A program made the position numbers and the translations under genes. A DNA stretch of 44,914 nt from Spirogloea muscicola (lineage: Eukaryota > Streptophyta > Zygnematophyceae > Spirogloeales > Spirogloeaceae), in NCBI GenBank assembly GCA_009602725.1, contig WELB01000022.1, positions 858,688 through 903,601 on the forward strand, written 5' to 3'. Every line of letters begins with the position of its first letter. The stretch's first letter is position 1. Of the stretch, positions 11,031-30,300 are shown in pieces. Under the pieces are notes generated by a model that was not told the origin of the DNA, made no database searches, and saw only the letters and a program-made list of their open reading frames with translations.

Positions 11031-11780
11031 GTTTAGGGCGCACCCGCCCACTGCGCACTACGTCACTCGGGCTCCCCGGGTGGGAAGCGGACAAAGCGAG
11101 CTGACGACTTGCTGCCGTAGGCAAGAGCTTGTCACGTGCCGCTCGCCGCCCAATGGCACAGACGGAGAGGCAAGCTCTTCCAATGTAGGGCCGAAGTGTG
11201 CAGCCAAGGAGGAGCGGGCGCTGGCACCCTCAAGGAAGTTGCCTTGCACTTGCGACACACTAGCTATCTACTGGCGTGCTTTGGAGTCCCCTTGAGCCTA
11301 TCCCCCCCCCGGCCTTCCTTCTAGGCTGGCCTTTTACAGCCCTTGTCCCCTTTGGGAGCGCCACTGACTCTCGCAGCCCCTCGCTGCCAGCTTCGTCCGC
11401 TTTCTTCTTCTTTCACAGCCACCGTCTCCTTGTTCATTCTTTCAGGGCTGGCTTTTCACCAGCCCCGCCCCCTTTGAACTAGTTCACTCTCTTTCAAGAG
11501 CCTCTGCCTGTGGACACGGCTGGCCCTTTGTTCATTGTTTTTTGGGCTGGCTTTCTCCGGCACCTATCCTCAATGGCGCCCTCCCTTGGCGACAGCCGGC
11601 TTTGGCAAGAGATGAGGAGAAACTGAGTTGTTGCGGTGCCCGCTCGCCTTCCGCTATCAGAGTGTCTCGAAGTTCGTCGAATCGTCAGGCTCAAGGTTTG
11701 GGTTGAGGGGTGCGCAGAGCGGGCAGGCCTGAAGAGGACAAGGCCACTTGCAATCAGGGCTCCGGACTTTGCGGCGAACG

Positions 11781-11799
11781 GGGCCCACGTGATGGGCCC
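11781..11799. promoter_or_regulatory. Inverted repeat of TGGGCC sites around CACGTG
   Basis: GGGCCCACGTGATGGGCCC pairs GGGCCCA with TGGGCCC and contains CACGTG at 11786-11791. TGGGCC is the core of plant site II elements (TCP factors) and CACGTG is the G-box core. It lies about 380 bp upstream of the ATG at 12183 in GC-rich DNA, consistent with a promoter for that gene; this role is inferred. Confidence 0.4.
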
Positions 11800-12182
11800 G
11801 GGCCGCATTGGGTTGGCTCCGGCCGGCCGCCCCGAGCCGTACCAACCAGAGGGGGCCGGCCCGGCCCGCGGTCCTTGTCGCGTAGCGTCGGAAATGATTG
11901 CCCGCCGCGGCGGTCGGCCGCAGGGCGGCTGTCGCGACACGGGGGGGGTGGCATGTGCGGCGGCGAAGTTTGCGGCCCCCGGCGGAGGATTCCCCCGGCC
12001 GGGGCCGGCCGGGACCCCGGCGGGACCCCCCGCCCGGCGCCGCGCCGCCGCCGCCGTCGGCCCCTTTGACGGCACGCCGCTTCTCCACAGCCGCAAGCCC
12101 CTTCCGACGGCAGCAGCGCCGTCACATCATGTAGCGGCAGCCGCAGCCGAGCTCCACCAGCGCCTCCATCGCCCGTCCCGCC

Positions 12183-13139
<957 letters not shown>

Positions 13140-13783
13140 CCTGTCATATACACTGCTTAGTCCATCTTGCATCGACCCACTCGCCAATAAGCCTGCCATG
13201 CATGTCAGCAAGCTAGTGCTTCTTCAAGTGCTAGGCCACGAACAGGCGGAGCTAGGCTGGTGAGGTGGGTTAGCAGTAGTGCCATCGTAGAGTGCGCGGG
13301 CATTTCATCATGTGTCTGCAGCCAGACCTAGCTTCTTGCCGCTACATGATGAAAGGCCGGCTTACTAAAACAGAGCTCTGCGCCTGCTTGTAAGCATGTC
13401 GTCAGGTCCATGTCTGATCAACAATAGATACTTTTCATGCATTCTGCAACTGCTTTTCAGTGCCGACCCCTCCTACTTCACATGCTCCTTCCTACTTTGG
13501 GAAGCTCCAAAAGCATGCAACATTAAGAATTTTCCCTTCATTGACCGCCCCAATGTGTGCTGTATTTACTAAGTCGCACAGCAAATCACCAGGTCTGCAA
13601 CTTTCAAGGTGGCTAAAAGGAATGCGCCCATACGAGCCTGATCTAACCGACATGCGGGTGAACCCTCCGGCTAGAGAGAAGCTGTGTGTACGCAATGCAG
13701 GGTGTGCTACATGTGACCTGCAACAGCTAGGCAACAGGGCCACTGGTCGTGCATTGTGGTACAATACAGGCGCATGGCCAGAC
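13140..13783. other. Intergenic stretch, 3' flanks of two converging genes
   Basis: Lies between the end of the unidentified plus-strand gene and the stop codon of BOP1 on the minus strand. The open frames found here show no family motif. It probably holds both 3' UTRs. Confidence 0.5.
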
Positions 13784-16700
13784 TCAGTTGCAGAAGAGCT
13801 TGATAGTGCTGTCAGCACCAGCTGTGAGGAGCCAAGGCTGAGTTGGGTGGAACACGCAATCCAACACGCCTGATAGGTGCCAGTGAGCGGGAAGAAACAT
13901 CCAGACGACAATGAGCACAAGCAAGCCACAGCACTCTTTCAGTCACATCTGGTGGTAAGCATATGGCCTCTTGAGCTGCTGCCCACTGAGCCAGCATGCA
14001 CGATACTCTGATGCAAGAGAGTTGCTGAAGCTGAGAGTCTCAATTGAGAGAAGCACAGTTGTTCAACCTCTAGGCTGGCATGAACTGCAGTGAAGACGTG
14101 CTCTGCCGATGCACTCACCTTGATGGCGCGTTACTGAGTGTCCCCTCAGTATCTTCACAGGCACAATCAAGGGATTCTGCAGAAGATCCGAATACACCAT
14201 GCCATGGAACACGTGCGCAGTACTATCATCCGAACAAGAGGCAAAGAGGGGGTAGGTCTTGTGAAAGGCAACTGCCCTCAAGCCCTGCTCGTGATTCCTG
14301 CACGGCTCAAATGAAGACCTTGCATGAGAGTCAAAGCAGCAAAAAGCTAGTCACTCGCTAGTTACTTTGGCTAGTCACTTTGGCTAGTCACGCAGTGATA
14401 TAACACGACTCGTGCAACCAAAGCCAGTGTAGCATCTTCACTAATGAGCACTTTCAGAGGTCAATGTCAATTTTGCAAGATAATTTCACCTTAACAAGTC
14501 AAGGCCTTAAGGACCTCGCTTGGCTTATCAGGTGCATTGTCAAAGCTTGTTTTGCACTCTTCAGATACAAATGATCAACCAGACTTTCACCTTAGTGTGC
14601 GGTAAGGCTTTGTGGAGAGATCCATGTCGAACCATATCAATCGCATGTCCTTGCTGCCCACAATCAGGTTGTCACCTGCCCTCACAGCAAATCCCACAAT
14701 GCAAAGAGACATCAGGCCTATTTATAACCACAGTGTAGCCTGCTGGATAATACCATCTTGAGAATATACTAAGCACACTAATATGTCAGCTCACAGTGTC
14801 TCCTGTAGACTCTCGTTCTGTTACTGTAGAAGGAGCTCACGTAGATCGCTCCTAGTAAGACGAGGCACATGTCACAAGAAAGCGGTCAAGACAGAAAGAA
14901 CTGCCAAAGCTTGCTAGTCTGCAGGATGCGACGTTACCTCCAGGATGGATGGCCATGCAGGAAATGAGGTTGACTCCAACCAAGAGTTTCTTGGCCAGCT
15001 CCTGCTTTGCCAGATTGTACACTCTGACATGCGATTTTGTGGCGACAAAGAAGAATGGCCTAGAGGGGTGGAAGAGCACACTCTCTACTCTGCCAAAGTT
15101 CTTCTTGAATGGGTTCTGGGTGAGCTGCTTTGAGAGTTGGTGAATGAGCACTGCCCTCGTCTCCCGTGTTACAATCAAGTCAAGGTACTTTGCAGTTGAT
15201 TGAAACAAAGAGAAACAAGCGTTGTTCATCATACTTCATAACAAGATCTCTAAAACACAGGCACACTGGCAAGTGACAGGCACACTGGTAGGTGGTCAAG
15301 GTCCTCTCTACAATGAATCACTGAAGAAGCAAAAGCAAGGGTGTAACTTAAGGATAGCACTTGGATGGCAACACCAGTCCAACATTGAAGAGGATATCTT
15401 TTGGAGCCAACGTGGCAAAGTAGTCGCCCTTGTGGTGCCACGAGATTGACTGCACATCCTGTGTATACAGTATAGATTATTTGAGTGTTTGTCAGAGAGC
15501 ATGTGCAGCTCAAGGTATGATACTTCGAAGCAGGATCAGGACCAAAGTGAACACGGGATGAGAGGCGTTAGTGTGTATGTATATGTAACCACTATGCACT
15601 ACATATGGACACTTTATACACACTAACATATATATACACTGTGTATATATAAGACTCTAAAGGACAGGTGCATTGCCTGGGCAATGCCAGGTGTGTACTT
15701 CTTCATCATGCTCTACAGCATCTGCGAAAGGCTAAGCAATGCTACTTCATAGCGTGGAGATGACCTCTGAGTGACTGATTTGCAGGCCTTTCCCCTGCCC
15801 ATAAGGTTCCCATTGCGTTGATCCCAGTTTACCTGAAACCAAACCCCATAGCTTGTCAAGCACTCTGTCCTGTACTGCTCTCGTGGTTCCGGGTTGCAAT
15901 CACAAGTGCCTCTACTACCGGAGCCAAACCAGAGGCCAAGAGTCCAAGCTCATGATTTGATTACCACTTTCAAGTATGTGAACACTGTGCGATTTGTAAC
16001 AGCATTGACAAATATAGAAAGGAGCAAGTAAAAGGTGGACTGACCGCTTGTCAAGGACTTGGGCTGGCTCGCGAATCGAAGAAGAGCAGTAGCTGTTGCC
16101 TGCTCGGACACAGTTCCTGTGCCCGAGCCAACAAGGACAACCACCTTCCCCCTGTGCAAAGGAGTTTGGACTATTTTAGCAACTTACGTCAAGCACACTG
16201 CTGTTCAACAGTAGTGCAGCCCAAGTGATGCAAGCACTTGGTCAGACAGTGTGCACGTCGTAGTGAGGAGGTTGGGAGATCACAGTTCATGTGACATAAT
16301 TTAAGACAAGTGTCAAGTACAATGGGGTTGATAGTCGGTATTGTCAATATGCCATGTCAATTACGTGCAAGAACTCACATGGCTACTGCAAGAAGCGGTG
16401 TCTGACGATTAGGACAACAGGCGATGTTGTTGACTTTGGCATCTCCAAAGTCCCACACATGCCGGCACCTGGCCGTCTGTATCTCCCAAAGCCGCACAGT
16501 CCCGTCATGTGAACCTGCAAACACCAACAAACTACATGAGGTATATAGCAGGGATGCTATTGTGCGCTTTCCACCATCAGATATACATAGAGCCCGGAGG
16601 AGTCTGAAAACTCTGTTACGAGTGTTGCTGGTCCTAGAGAAGAGCGACGAGAGGGCAACTTGCATCAGCCTACTTTTAACGTTAAAGAATCATTGGCACG

Positions 16701-19700
16701 CATTGGCGAGCCATCACATGTAAGACAGTCCTCATTTGCAAGGTACTCACTCGCTCTCCACAACAATCACATCCAACACCTGCTCAAACTAGAAGCTTCT
16801 TCGATGTGCCAACTGCCCTAAGATACAGTGTGATGCGAAGGTCAACATTTGTGCTATTAAGCAGTACTGGGGGTCACATCGAGACTTCCCATAAGACGAC
16901 CTACCTGAAGCAAAATACTCTCCACCTGGATCTGTTGATATCGAGCACACTGCACTAGTGTGGCCTCTGTACTCCAGGTACTCTGTTGTAGGGAAAGGGC
17001 GCAAGTCTCGTGGCTTCGGCAGCTTCGGTATCAGACTCTCAGGGTTGATATTAATCTACACACAATTAACAGATAATTGAAGTGGATCACACATCTTGGC
17101 ATTGATGATGTATTTCTACGGTCCTGCACGAAACCTGCTTGACAGTTATCTTCTCCCTAATCACTACCAACTTTGAAGAACTGCCCTCCAAGTGTGCTTG
17201 CACTGGAGCAATTTAATGACTGGACTCAAGACCTGCATGCAGCGTACTTGACCACTTCAGCATGTTGATCCTCATGTTGAGTCTGAACGCTTAGCAACCC
17301 AAGTGACAGTGACAAGTAGGACAACGTCAACCCTTGAAGGCAACACGATGCTCAGGAATGCAGCACCCACCCTGGTCTTTCGCGTCCTGGGGCATAAATA
17401 GAGGTCCAAGCATCTCTCGAAACGCTCCTTTATGAAGTCCGCATATGCCGGTATCTTCCTGAATGCATCTATTCTGCCACCCATTAAGAAGCCAACAATT
17501 GTTCGTTACAATGGTATCTTGCTGTTTGAACAGAGACATGAACCATCTGGGCTCTCCATGAGAACACCGTCTGGCTCACAATATGCTTGACTTGATTCCT
17601 TTCTTTGCTGACCTTCAGAATACAGTCTACACCTAAAGGCTTCAGACAAGTACTTGCATGTTGGATCAAGTGCAAACAACCCCCAGGGGCAGTGTCCTTG
17701 GCACTACTTGATCTCAGAAACTACAAAGTACATGTGAAGTGGGAGCACCTACTTCTCAGGCACAAAAGATGGTCGATCCTCTTCATACATGAGCTGGTAA
17801 GACTTCTTCTCCTCTTCTGTTGGAAGATACTCAATAGGTGGGTTGTATGACTCCTCATGGCCTGTGAATGCTGGTACTCAATGAGAACTCTGCTCTCTGA
17901 GGCACGCAATAAGTCAAGTATGCAATACTACTATAAACTGCACATGGTCAACTATGTGTCGAGTCCTAATTACATGTATTACCAAGACATTAAGCTGTTG
18001 GACTCAACCAAGAACATCCAAGACTTGGAGGATTGCAACTAGGCTTTTCTGCATTTGACCCAGTCAAGTACCTGGAAGCTTGGGCTTTGGAGCTGGAATG
18101 TATGTTAGACCATTGGCAGCCTTCTGCGCAGCTTTGAGGTCATCTCCCCAGAGCAGGTATATTTTGGGCTTCTCCTTGGGCTTGTCCAACTTTAGCCAGC
18201 CCTTGCGCATGGCTCTCACAAGTTTGACAACCTATGAAGACAAGGTTTAGAAAAGGAATTGGTGTTGAGCTCTGCACATATGGTAACTAAAGATTCTCTC
18301 CACAAATCTTGTGAACTGGCAGATGGGAAGTAAAGTCCAACCCTTGGATACAATGAGGAGCAATCATCCTATACCTGCTTGGCCTCCCACTTTGAAGGGA
18401 TAAAGCGCCGCTTAGGCTCCGGTGCATTAGACAGAGGATGCCCTTTTCCATCCCAATCAAACCAGTCCACATATGGCTGCAGGGAGGCAGGCAGTCATGA
18501 ATCTTTTCAGTAAAAGCTTCAACAGTCACAGTTTGATTTACTTCATGAGTAGGAGTCAGACCGATGCTGTTCAGGGACTTTCTGCATTGCAAAATTACGT
18601 CCAGGGATGCAGCGCGGGTTTGCACACCTCGTAGGGATTGACTTCGGCATGAGGAATGCGCCCCTCCCTGATTCGACGGATGACATCTACCTCGTCCTTT
18701 GTGAGCTCCACCTCCTCGTCATTGTACTCATCGTAAACCCGTCTCCTGTCAGCGTGTTGTTATTGGTCAACTTGCGCTTACATGTGCAATAGGTGCCACT
18801 ATATCACCACAGCCATTACAGCGAACCTCAGAAGTCAATCACTGAGAGCAGCTTCTGATTATGGAGAAAGTTGTTGGACTATATGGTGAAGAGCAGCTCC
18901 AACATTTGAGCTCATTAGGCAGCTTCCAAAGGAGTCTAGTAAGGTCCTCATACTGACCAGCTCTTGGCATCATCGGCCCTTGTCAAGAAGTCGTCTAGTT
19001 TGTCCCTCCGGGCGGACTTGATGATCTTCTCTCCTTGCAGTGTGTATCCAATGTGGGGCTCTGTCTTGTACCAGACAAGAGGCACGTTGCCCACCGTATT
19101 CCTTGATGGCCTCTGCCAGAAGGCCACAAAGGCATACCACGTACGCCACCTCAGGTCAGCGACTCTACAGATGGCAGTACATCTGTCAAAGCCCAGACAA
19201 CCTCAGCGCTCATGATTTTGACCACATACAGTAACTGAGATCGTATTTAATAATGCTCACTAACACTTACAAGCGCTCCAACAAGCCTTTAACCCCCTCC
19301 CTCTACCCCCACCCCCTCTCCCCCATACCCCCCCCCCTCGGCGGCCCTAGCTAACCTCGCACTACAAGACCACTCGAGAGGCAATAAATCGAATGAACAT
19401 TATTGAAGAACTCTTGATGACCACTGTGAGTACGTTCGAAGTCGACAGTCCTTGTAGACTTCTGGAGGTCGGTAGCCACGTACATCACTACCTCCTTCCA
19501 AAACCCTGCGAATTGGCAAACTCCTGCACAAACCCTATCTTACACCTCTCAAGGAATGTCCCAGGACCTCTCACTCCTCGTGGCCCCCTCTTCTTGAGCT
19601 ACGTAGAAACTGGCTCTAACGGCTGAAATCTGGACGGTGGTTTTCAGGCTGGCCCATACTTCATCCTCCGACGAGTCACTCTCCTGCCCACTGGTGGAGG

Positions 19701-20121
19701 GGGCACCAAGGTCGCTGCCACCGTCTGCTCCATCTCTCAGCCCGTCTGCCTCGTCGTCAGCCGCCCTCCAGGAGTCCTCGTCACCGCCTTCTACACCACC
19801 ATCATCGTCGGCGTGGTCGTGCCTCGACTGGATGTAGGATGACAGGGCCTGCTGGATCTCCTCCAAGTCCTCTCGCTCGTCACCGTCGTCTGCCTCCTCG
19901 TCCTCCTCGCTGAGCTCGCCGCTGCCGTCGGAGAGCCCGTCGTCTGACGAGGACAGCTTCAGCACGCCCTCCTCCTCCTCCTCGCCGTCGTTCCCCCTGG
20001 CGTTGTCGTTTGCCGCACCTTCATCGATTGGAAGTGCTGGCCGCGCATCGTCGGCTGCGTGCGCCTCGCTCGCCAGCTCCGTGGCAGTCTGCGACCTGGT
20101 CTTGCGCCTGAGCTCCACCAT
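13784..20121 (-). CDS. BOP1: Ribosome biogenesis protein BOP1/ERB1 (BOP1NT + WD40)
   Basis: Nucleolar PeBoW-complex subunit needed for 27S pre-rRNA processing and 60S assembly. Sixteen exons fit in phase: 20121..19660, 19112..18958, 18745..18628, 18476..18375, 18231..18072, 17861..17753, 17473..17371, 17055..16905, 16514..16379, 16151..16045, 15832..15765, 15458..15384, 15160..14938, 14675..14591, 14297..14119, 13869..13784; 2319 nt, 772 aa. After an acidic N-terminus (rich in E, D, S) comes the BOP1NT domain: [68 protein letters not shown] and [22 protein letters not shown]40 repeats follow: [85 protein letters not shown] and the last blade [20 protein letters not shown]. The junction of exons 12 and 13 is the least certain. 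The ATG at 20121 begins the acidic region and is 473 bp from the divergent RecQ start. Confidence 0.95.
15590..15655. repeat. AT-rich TATA/TGTA microsatellite in a BOP1 intron
   Basis: Alternating TATATA/GTGTGT tracts with partial self-complementarity inside the intron between BOP1 exons 11 and 12. No function is implied. Confidence 0.7.
19290..19339 (-). repeat. C-rich tract; G-rich on the BOP1 transcript
   Basis: Five or more runs of four to nine C separated by short CT/A spacers lie in BOP1 intron 1 (19659..19113). On the transcribed minus strand these are G runs, fitting the pattern for a G-quadruplex in the nascent RNA. Confidence 0.6.
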
Positions 20122-20275
20122 CCCCGAAGCAGGAGACGGCTTCGGCTACAGTCGCGGCTCTCCAGGCAATCGCAGCCGCGCCGACATCGCCGCGGGCTCG
20201 CCGAGGCTCTCCGGACCAGAAGCCCTCACGCCAGGCTCAGCGCCTCGGCTCGAGGCCGCAGCCGACGGGCCGCCC

Positions 20276-20308
<33 letters not shown>

Positions 20309-20594
20309 AAGTCAAATGTGAATGAGGGAGGAAAGGCGGAAGCGGCTGGGTTCAAGGATTTAAGGACTGACGGGAAACGGGCGTGTCCCTTAACGGCGCT
20401 TGGCGGCGCCCAATGGCGATTTCAAATCCACCCAGCACTTAGCTCGGTACAGTCCATTCTCCGGCCCCTGTCAGCCCTGTCGGCGCCGCCGCCATTGCCG
20501 CCGCCGCCGCCTCCGCCGCGGCTCGGGGCCGCGAGCGCAGCGATGGCCCTCCGGCGCTAGACCTGGCTGCGCCTGCTGCGGCCGCTCGGCGCCG
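20122..20594. promoter_or_regulatory. Bidirectional promoter region, BOP1 (-) and RecQ (+)
   Basis: The two start codons are 473 bp apart on opposite strands. The interval is GC-rich, holds a (CCG)n tract at about 20270-20308, a CCAAT-like box (GCCCAATGG) near 20407-20415 and an E2F-like GACGGGAAAC near 20368. Both genes serve growing or dividing cells, so shared control is plausible but inferred. Confidence 0.55.
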
Positions 20595-26475
<5,881 letters not shown>

Positions 26476-27300
26476 TGTGGCGCATACATCCACCTGTCCA
26501 CACGGGCACTGCTGACTATGATCGCCGCAGAGTATCCCCGGATAAAGCTCTGTCTCCTCAGCAGGGTCCATTCTCGTTCACAAGCTCCTCATTTCAGCCC
26601 ACATCCTTTTGGCCAGTATCCATTCAGGTTGGCCACAGCCTCTTCGACATTGTGCAGCAGCTCACCAGCTGATTTGCATCATGGCCTCTGGGGGACATTA
26701 TCGAAAAGAAAGGCAGATTGTGCACAGGCTTGGGACTTCAGCCCCCTACAAAGTGCCAATTGTCCTCTCCCCCCTCCTCCAGCCCTCTTCCCCACCCGTC
26801 CAAAGGCCACCCACAAGTCACTAACACTTGCACGGACCAAGTGCTGGCTGCTGCAATGTCTTATTTACCGCCCTTTCAGCTGCTGCATTCACCAGCTGAG
26901 AGCTAGCAATGACAGCGGCCAAGGCAGCCAGCTGCTTATCTTGCCGGATCGCAGATTGGTGCTACAGAGCTCAAGCCATCAGTGAGTACCAAGACTTCAA
27001 GTCGACTTCAAGACAACGTGGTAAGACCTTGCTGGAGGGTGAACTACAGTGCAACCTCCTCGAAATGGACAAAGAATTTTGGACAACCAATGGAGGGAGC
27101 CTCAGTTTCTGCCAGGGCTGCCGTTCACTGTCTCACAGCTGCAGGCAGAGTGGCCTTTGCTGCCACCAGCACCAGTTGCAACTGCCGGCATGCCACAAGA
27201 ACGTGCATGGCTGCATTGATCCTTGTTGGCAGCTGAGTGCCCGCCCCCGGTCTAAGAGAGAAGGAGGCACGGACAAAACTCTGGAGGCACAAGACAGCCG
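26476..27300. other. Tail-to-tail intergenic region, RecQ / OBERON-like
   Basis: Holds the 3' ends of two converging genes. Several medium open frames are present on the plus strand, but none shows a known motif and they are composed unlike the coding exons. I see no repeat of the LINE family here. Confidence 0.55.
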
Positions 27301-30300
27301 CTACCGGGGGTCGTCAGGAGCCGATGGCCTTGCCTCCTGCTGCTTCAAAAGCTCGTTGATGTGGGCCAGCATCTTCTGCTTGTCCGCATCACTCTGTGTT
27401 TTGGCCTTCTCCATCTGCTGCACTGCCTCGCTCAGCAGCTTGCGCTTGGCCTCCGCCTCGTCCAACCGTAGCAGCAGATAGCTGTGCACGCGCCAGCAAC
27501 AGGCACCAGTTAACTTTCGTCAGCAGCACACACTTGGGTACCACATGTGTCAGCTCCTTCCAGATCCACTTCATAAGGCTCCTTCAAATATGCACTTGGA
27601 TGCTCATGTCGAAAAACGGACTCAGATCCTTAGGCCTGAAAATCCTTCTCAAACAGGTCACCGCAGCAGCAACAGCAGCTCACCTGCTTGCATACTCCTC
27701 CTCCACCACCTTAGCCTTGCTCTGCGCTATCCTCTGGACACCATCCGCTTCTCGCTTCGCCTCCGTTGCTCGCAGCTGTAGCCACCCGCAGGCAATGGGC
27801 GAATGGACAGAAATGTGGGCGAGTCAGCCATCTGTGCCCTCATCAGCTTCTTGCTGCATGATCGCTTGGACAAAGCACTTGCCTCAAACCAAAAGCTAAC
27901 CGATCTGCAGAAGGAACAACGTGACAACAGCCAACCTGGAGCATCTCGGCCTCTGCCTGCTTGAAGCGTGCAATGGTCTCAAGCTCCTGAATCTGCGTCT
28001 TCTTTTGTTGCCTCTGGTACTGCCAGTAGGAAATCAAACACGTCGCCAGAGCCGAGGACTCCACTATGTCAGCATGCCAGCAGCCTTCCCATAACAAAAA
28101 CCACAAAACCCACATGGCCTGCTTGGACATGAGGCCTTGATAAGCAGAGATGGCCTGCTAGTCACGAGCTCTTGAGCATGTCTGCGACCATCCTTCCAGA
28201 GTAATATTTCATAACCCTAAACCCTAAACCCTGAGCTTCTACTGTCCCTTTTGTACAACACAGCTCCCTGCTTTCCTCATCCCAACAAGCTGCAGTAATT
28301 GGTATTCGAGCAGACCTGCAGGTAGGCAGCCTCCTTGCGCTTCTCCTCCAGCTCGCACTCGTACGCCTCAAGGGCTGCCCGCGCCTTGAGGAGGTCGTCG
28401 TTCTTCTCATTGGTGTCGGTCTCCATCTTGTATACTGCACGCACGAGCCAATTGCCAGTTTGCGACTTGTCGCCCTCCAGGCTGCCCAGATGCTGCTCCC
28501 ACGAAGGCGACGCCCCCACGGCCGCAGTCCCGCCCCTGGGCTCGCTCTTCGGGCCCTCATCCTGCTCTTCCAAAATGTACTCCGCTTCTGCAGCAAGTGC
28601 GTAATGTCAAAAAGCTTCCATGGAGGATGCATACTCTGCATAACTCAACCTCTAGGTTTATCAAAGCCACGATAAGTGGTTGTGCAGATTGAGGGGCTCG
28701 ACGCAAACAAACAACTTTCCCTTCGAAGAGAAGTAAATTGGGGTGACCAGTTCCAAGGCCATAAGTAGCAGAAGTTGCCAGGTATAAGAATGGCAATGCT
28801 GCACAGCCTTTATCTACTCGAAGCGTTTAGGTGCGCACATCTGGGAAATGTGCAGCACCAGGCCAAGCAAATCGCTCTAGGCACCCCCTGCGCTGCTTGT
28901 GAACAGCTGTCACTCACCGTCAAAGAAGCGAGCCATCTCCTTGCACGCCTCCGCATGGTCCCAGCTGCGGTCCATCAGGAGGTCGTCAGCAAGGCGGAAG
29001 AGGCTCTTGCCACGCGCATCTTGGGAGCCCGCAAAGATGCGCCGCACGAAGTCAAGCTCCTTGAGCAGCGTGTCCTTGTCCCAGCTGCTGGCGCATGTGC
29101 TGAAGACGTCCTTGACAAAGCCGAAGAGCTCGGATGTGCGCCTGCAAGGTGTGCAATGGAACTGCATCTCCACTACATCTCTATTCCCCTTGCCGGCGTT
29201 CAGGCTGGGCCCCACACAGATCGTTTGCGTCCTGCACCGCCAAACGCAGCATGCAAAGTACTGCAGTCGTTTAGCTCAGCTGTTAACAGGAGATTCCTTG
29301 TGCTACTTGATTTGTAACAGTTTTGGGTCACTTGGACACAACCCAACTGGCTTGGGCACCCTTCAAAGGTCCTTGACTGAATTGCTGCCTTCTTGAGCTA
29401 AGCAACATGCTTCTGAGAGCTCAAGTTAGGCAAGTTGCTGCCCACTTACTGTGCTTCGAGAGTGCACTGATGCAAAGGAATGCGACAAAGAAGTCAAATA
29501 GCGCCGATGTCGAGCCCTTCCAAGACAAGCACGAAGTTTGGAAAGAGTGCGGAGGGCGAGGCGGGACAGTCGGCAGCGCACGCACTTCATGGCGCAGTCC
29601 GTGTGGCACCAGTGAAGGCAGAAGTCGCAGCCAATCCAGCGGCACGTGTTGGAGTCGAAGTCGAACTTGCAACACACGACGCACATGCACAGGTGGCAGA
29701 AGCCGCTCTTGGTTGTGCACACCTGCCAGGAGTAGACAGTAAAGACAGGTGGTGCCTCAGGCATGCACAGCAGAATGGATGTCTCGGTATCACGTCTATA
29801 AGAGCACTCAACAGATTGCGCAATCACTTGCTGAGGTTCCACTTAATCTAGCATCTGAATGCACTGACACAGAGGTGGAAGCCACTGACCATGCACTGGC
29901 AGCCCGCGGCGGGGAGCTGCGTCTGGCAGGCGACGTTGCGGCAGCGCTTGTGGAGGAAGATCTCGATGAGCGCCTCGGTGTCGATGGGCATGTCGGGGTG
30001 CAGGAACACCTGGATGCCCGTGCGGATGGCCACGAGGATCTCCAGCTGGGTGCGCGAGGCGCCGGCCAGCGCCTCGGCGGTCACGTCGGCGCGCGAGGCG
30101 AGAGCGCGCTGCAGTTGGGCGAACTCGTCGCGGCGCTCCACGCCGGCGAGCATGTCGCGGAGGCTGGCGCGGAGGCGCTCACGGGCCTCACGCGGCAGCT
30201 CGCGCATGCGCCGCGCCATGGCGTCGATCGGCTCCGCCACCAGGTCGTGCAGGCTGGCCAGCGCAATCACCACGCCAGCCACCCGGGTTCAAGTCAGGAG

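Larger units (their letters stand above)
5900..11600. repeat. Repeat island 1: nested LINE-like debris
   Basis: Between the ZIP promoter and the next gene almost all sequence is repetitive. Landmarks are repeated pieces of a non-LTR retrotransposon C-terminus, its 3' UTR with the GGGCTGG/CCAGCCC hairpin, a second repeat family (FAM2) and two short tandem repeats. Orientation is mostly minus at 5930-7620 and 10000-10900, and mostly plus at 7640-9540 and 11300-11580. Open frames here are degenerate transposon reading frames or chance frames, so I annotate no host gene. The unlabelled part 9550-10020 shows nothing I recognise. Confidence 0.75.

Noticed and set aside
11494-12137. Long overlapping open frames on both strands
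   Set aside because: Very high GC removes stop codons; no motif is seen and all frames are similarly open.
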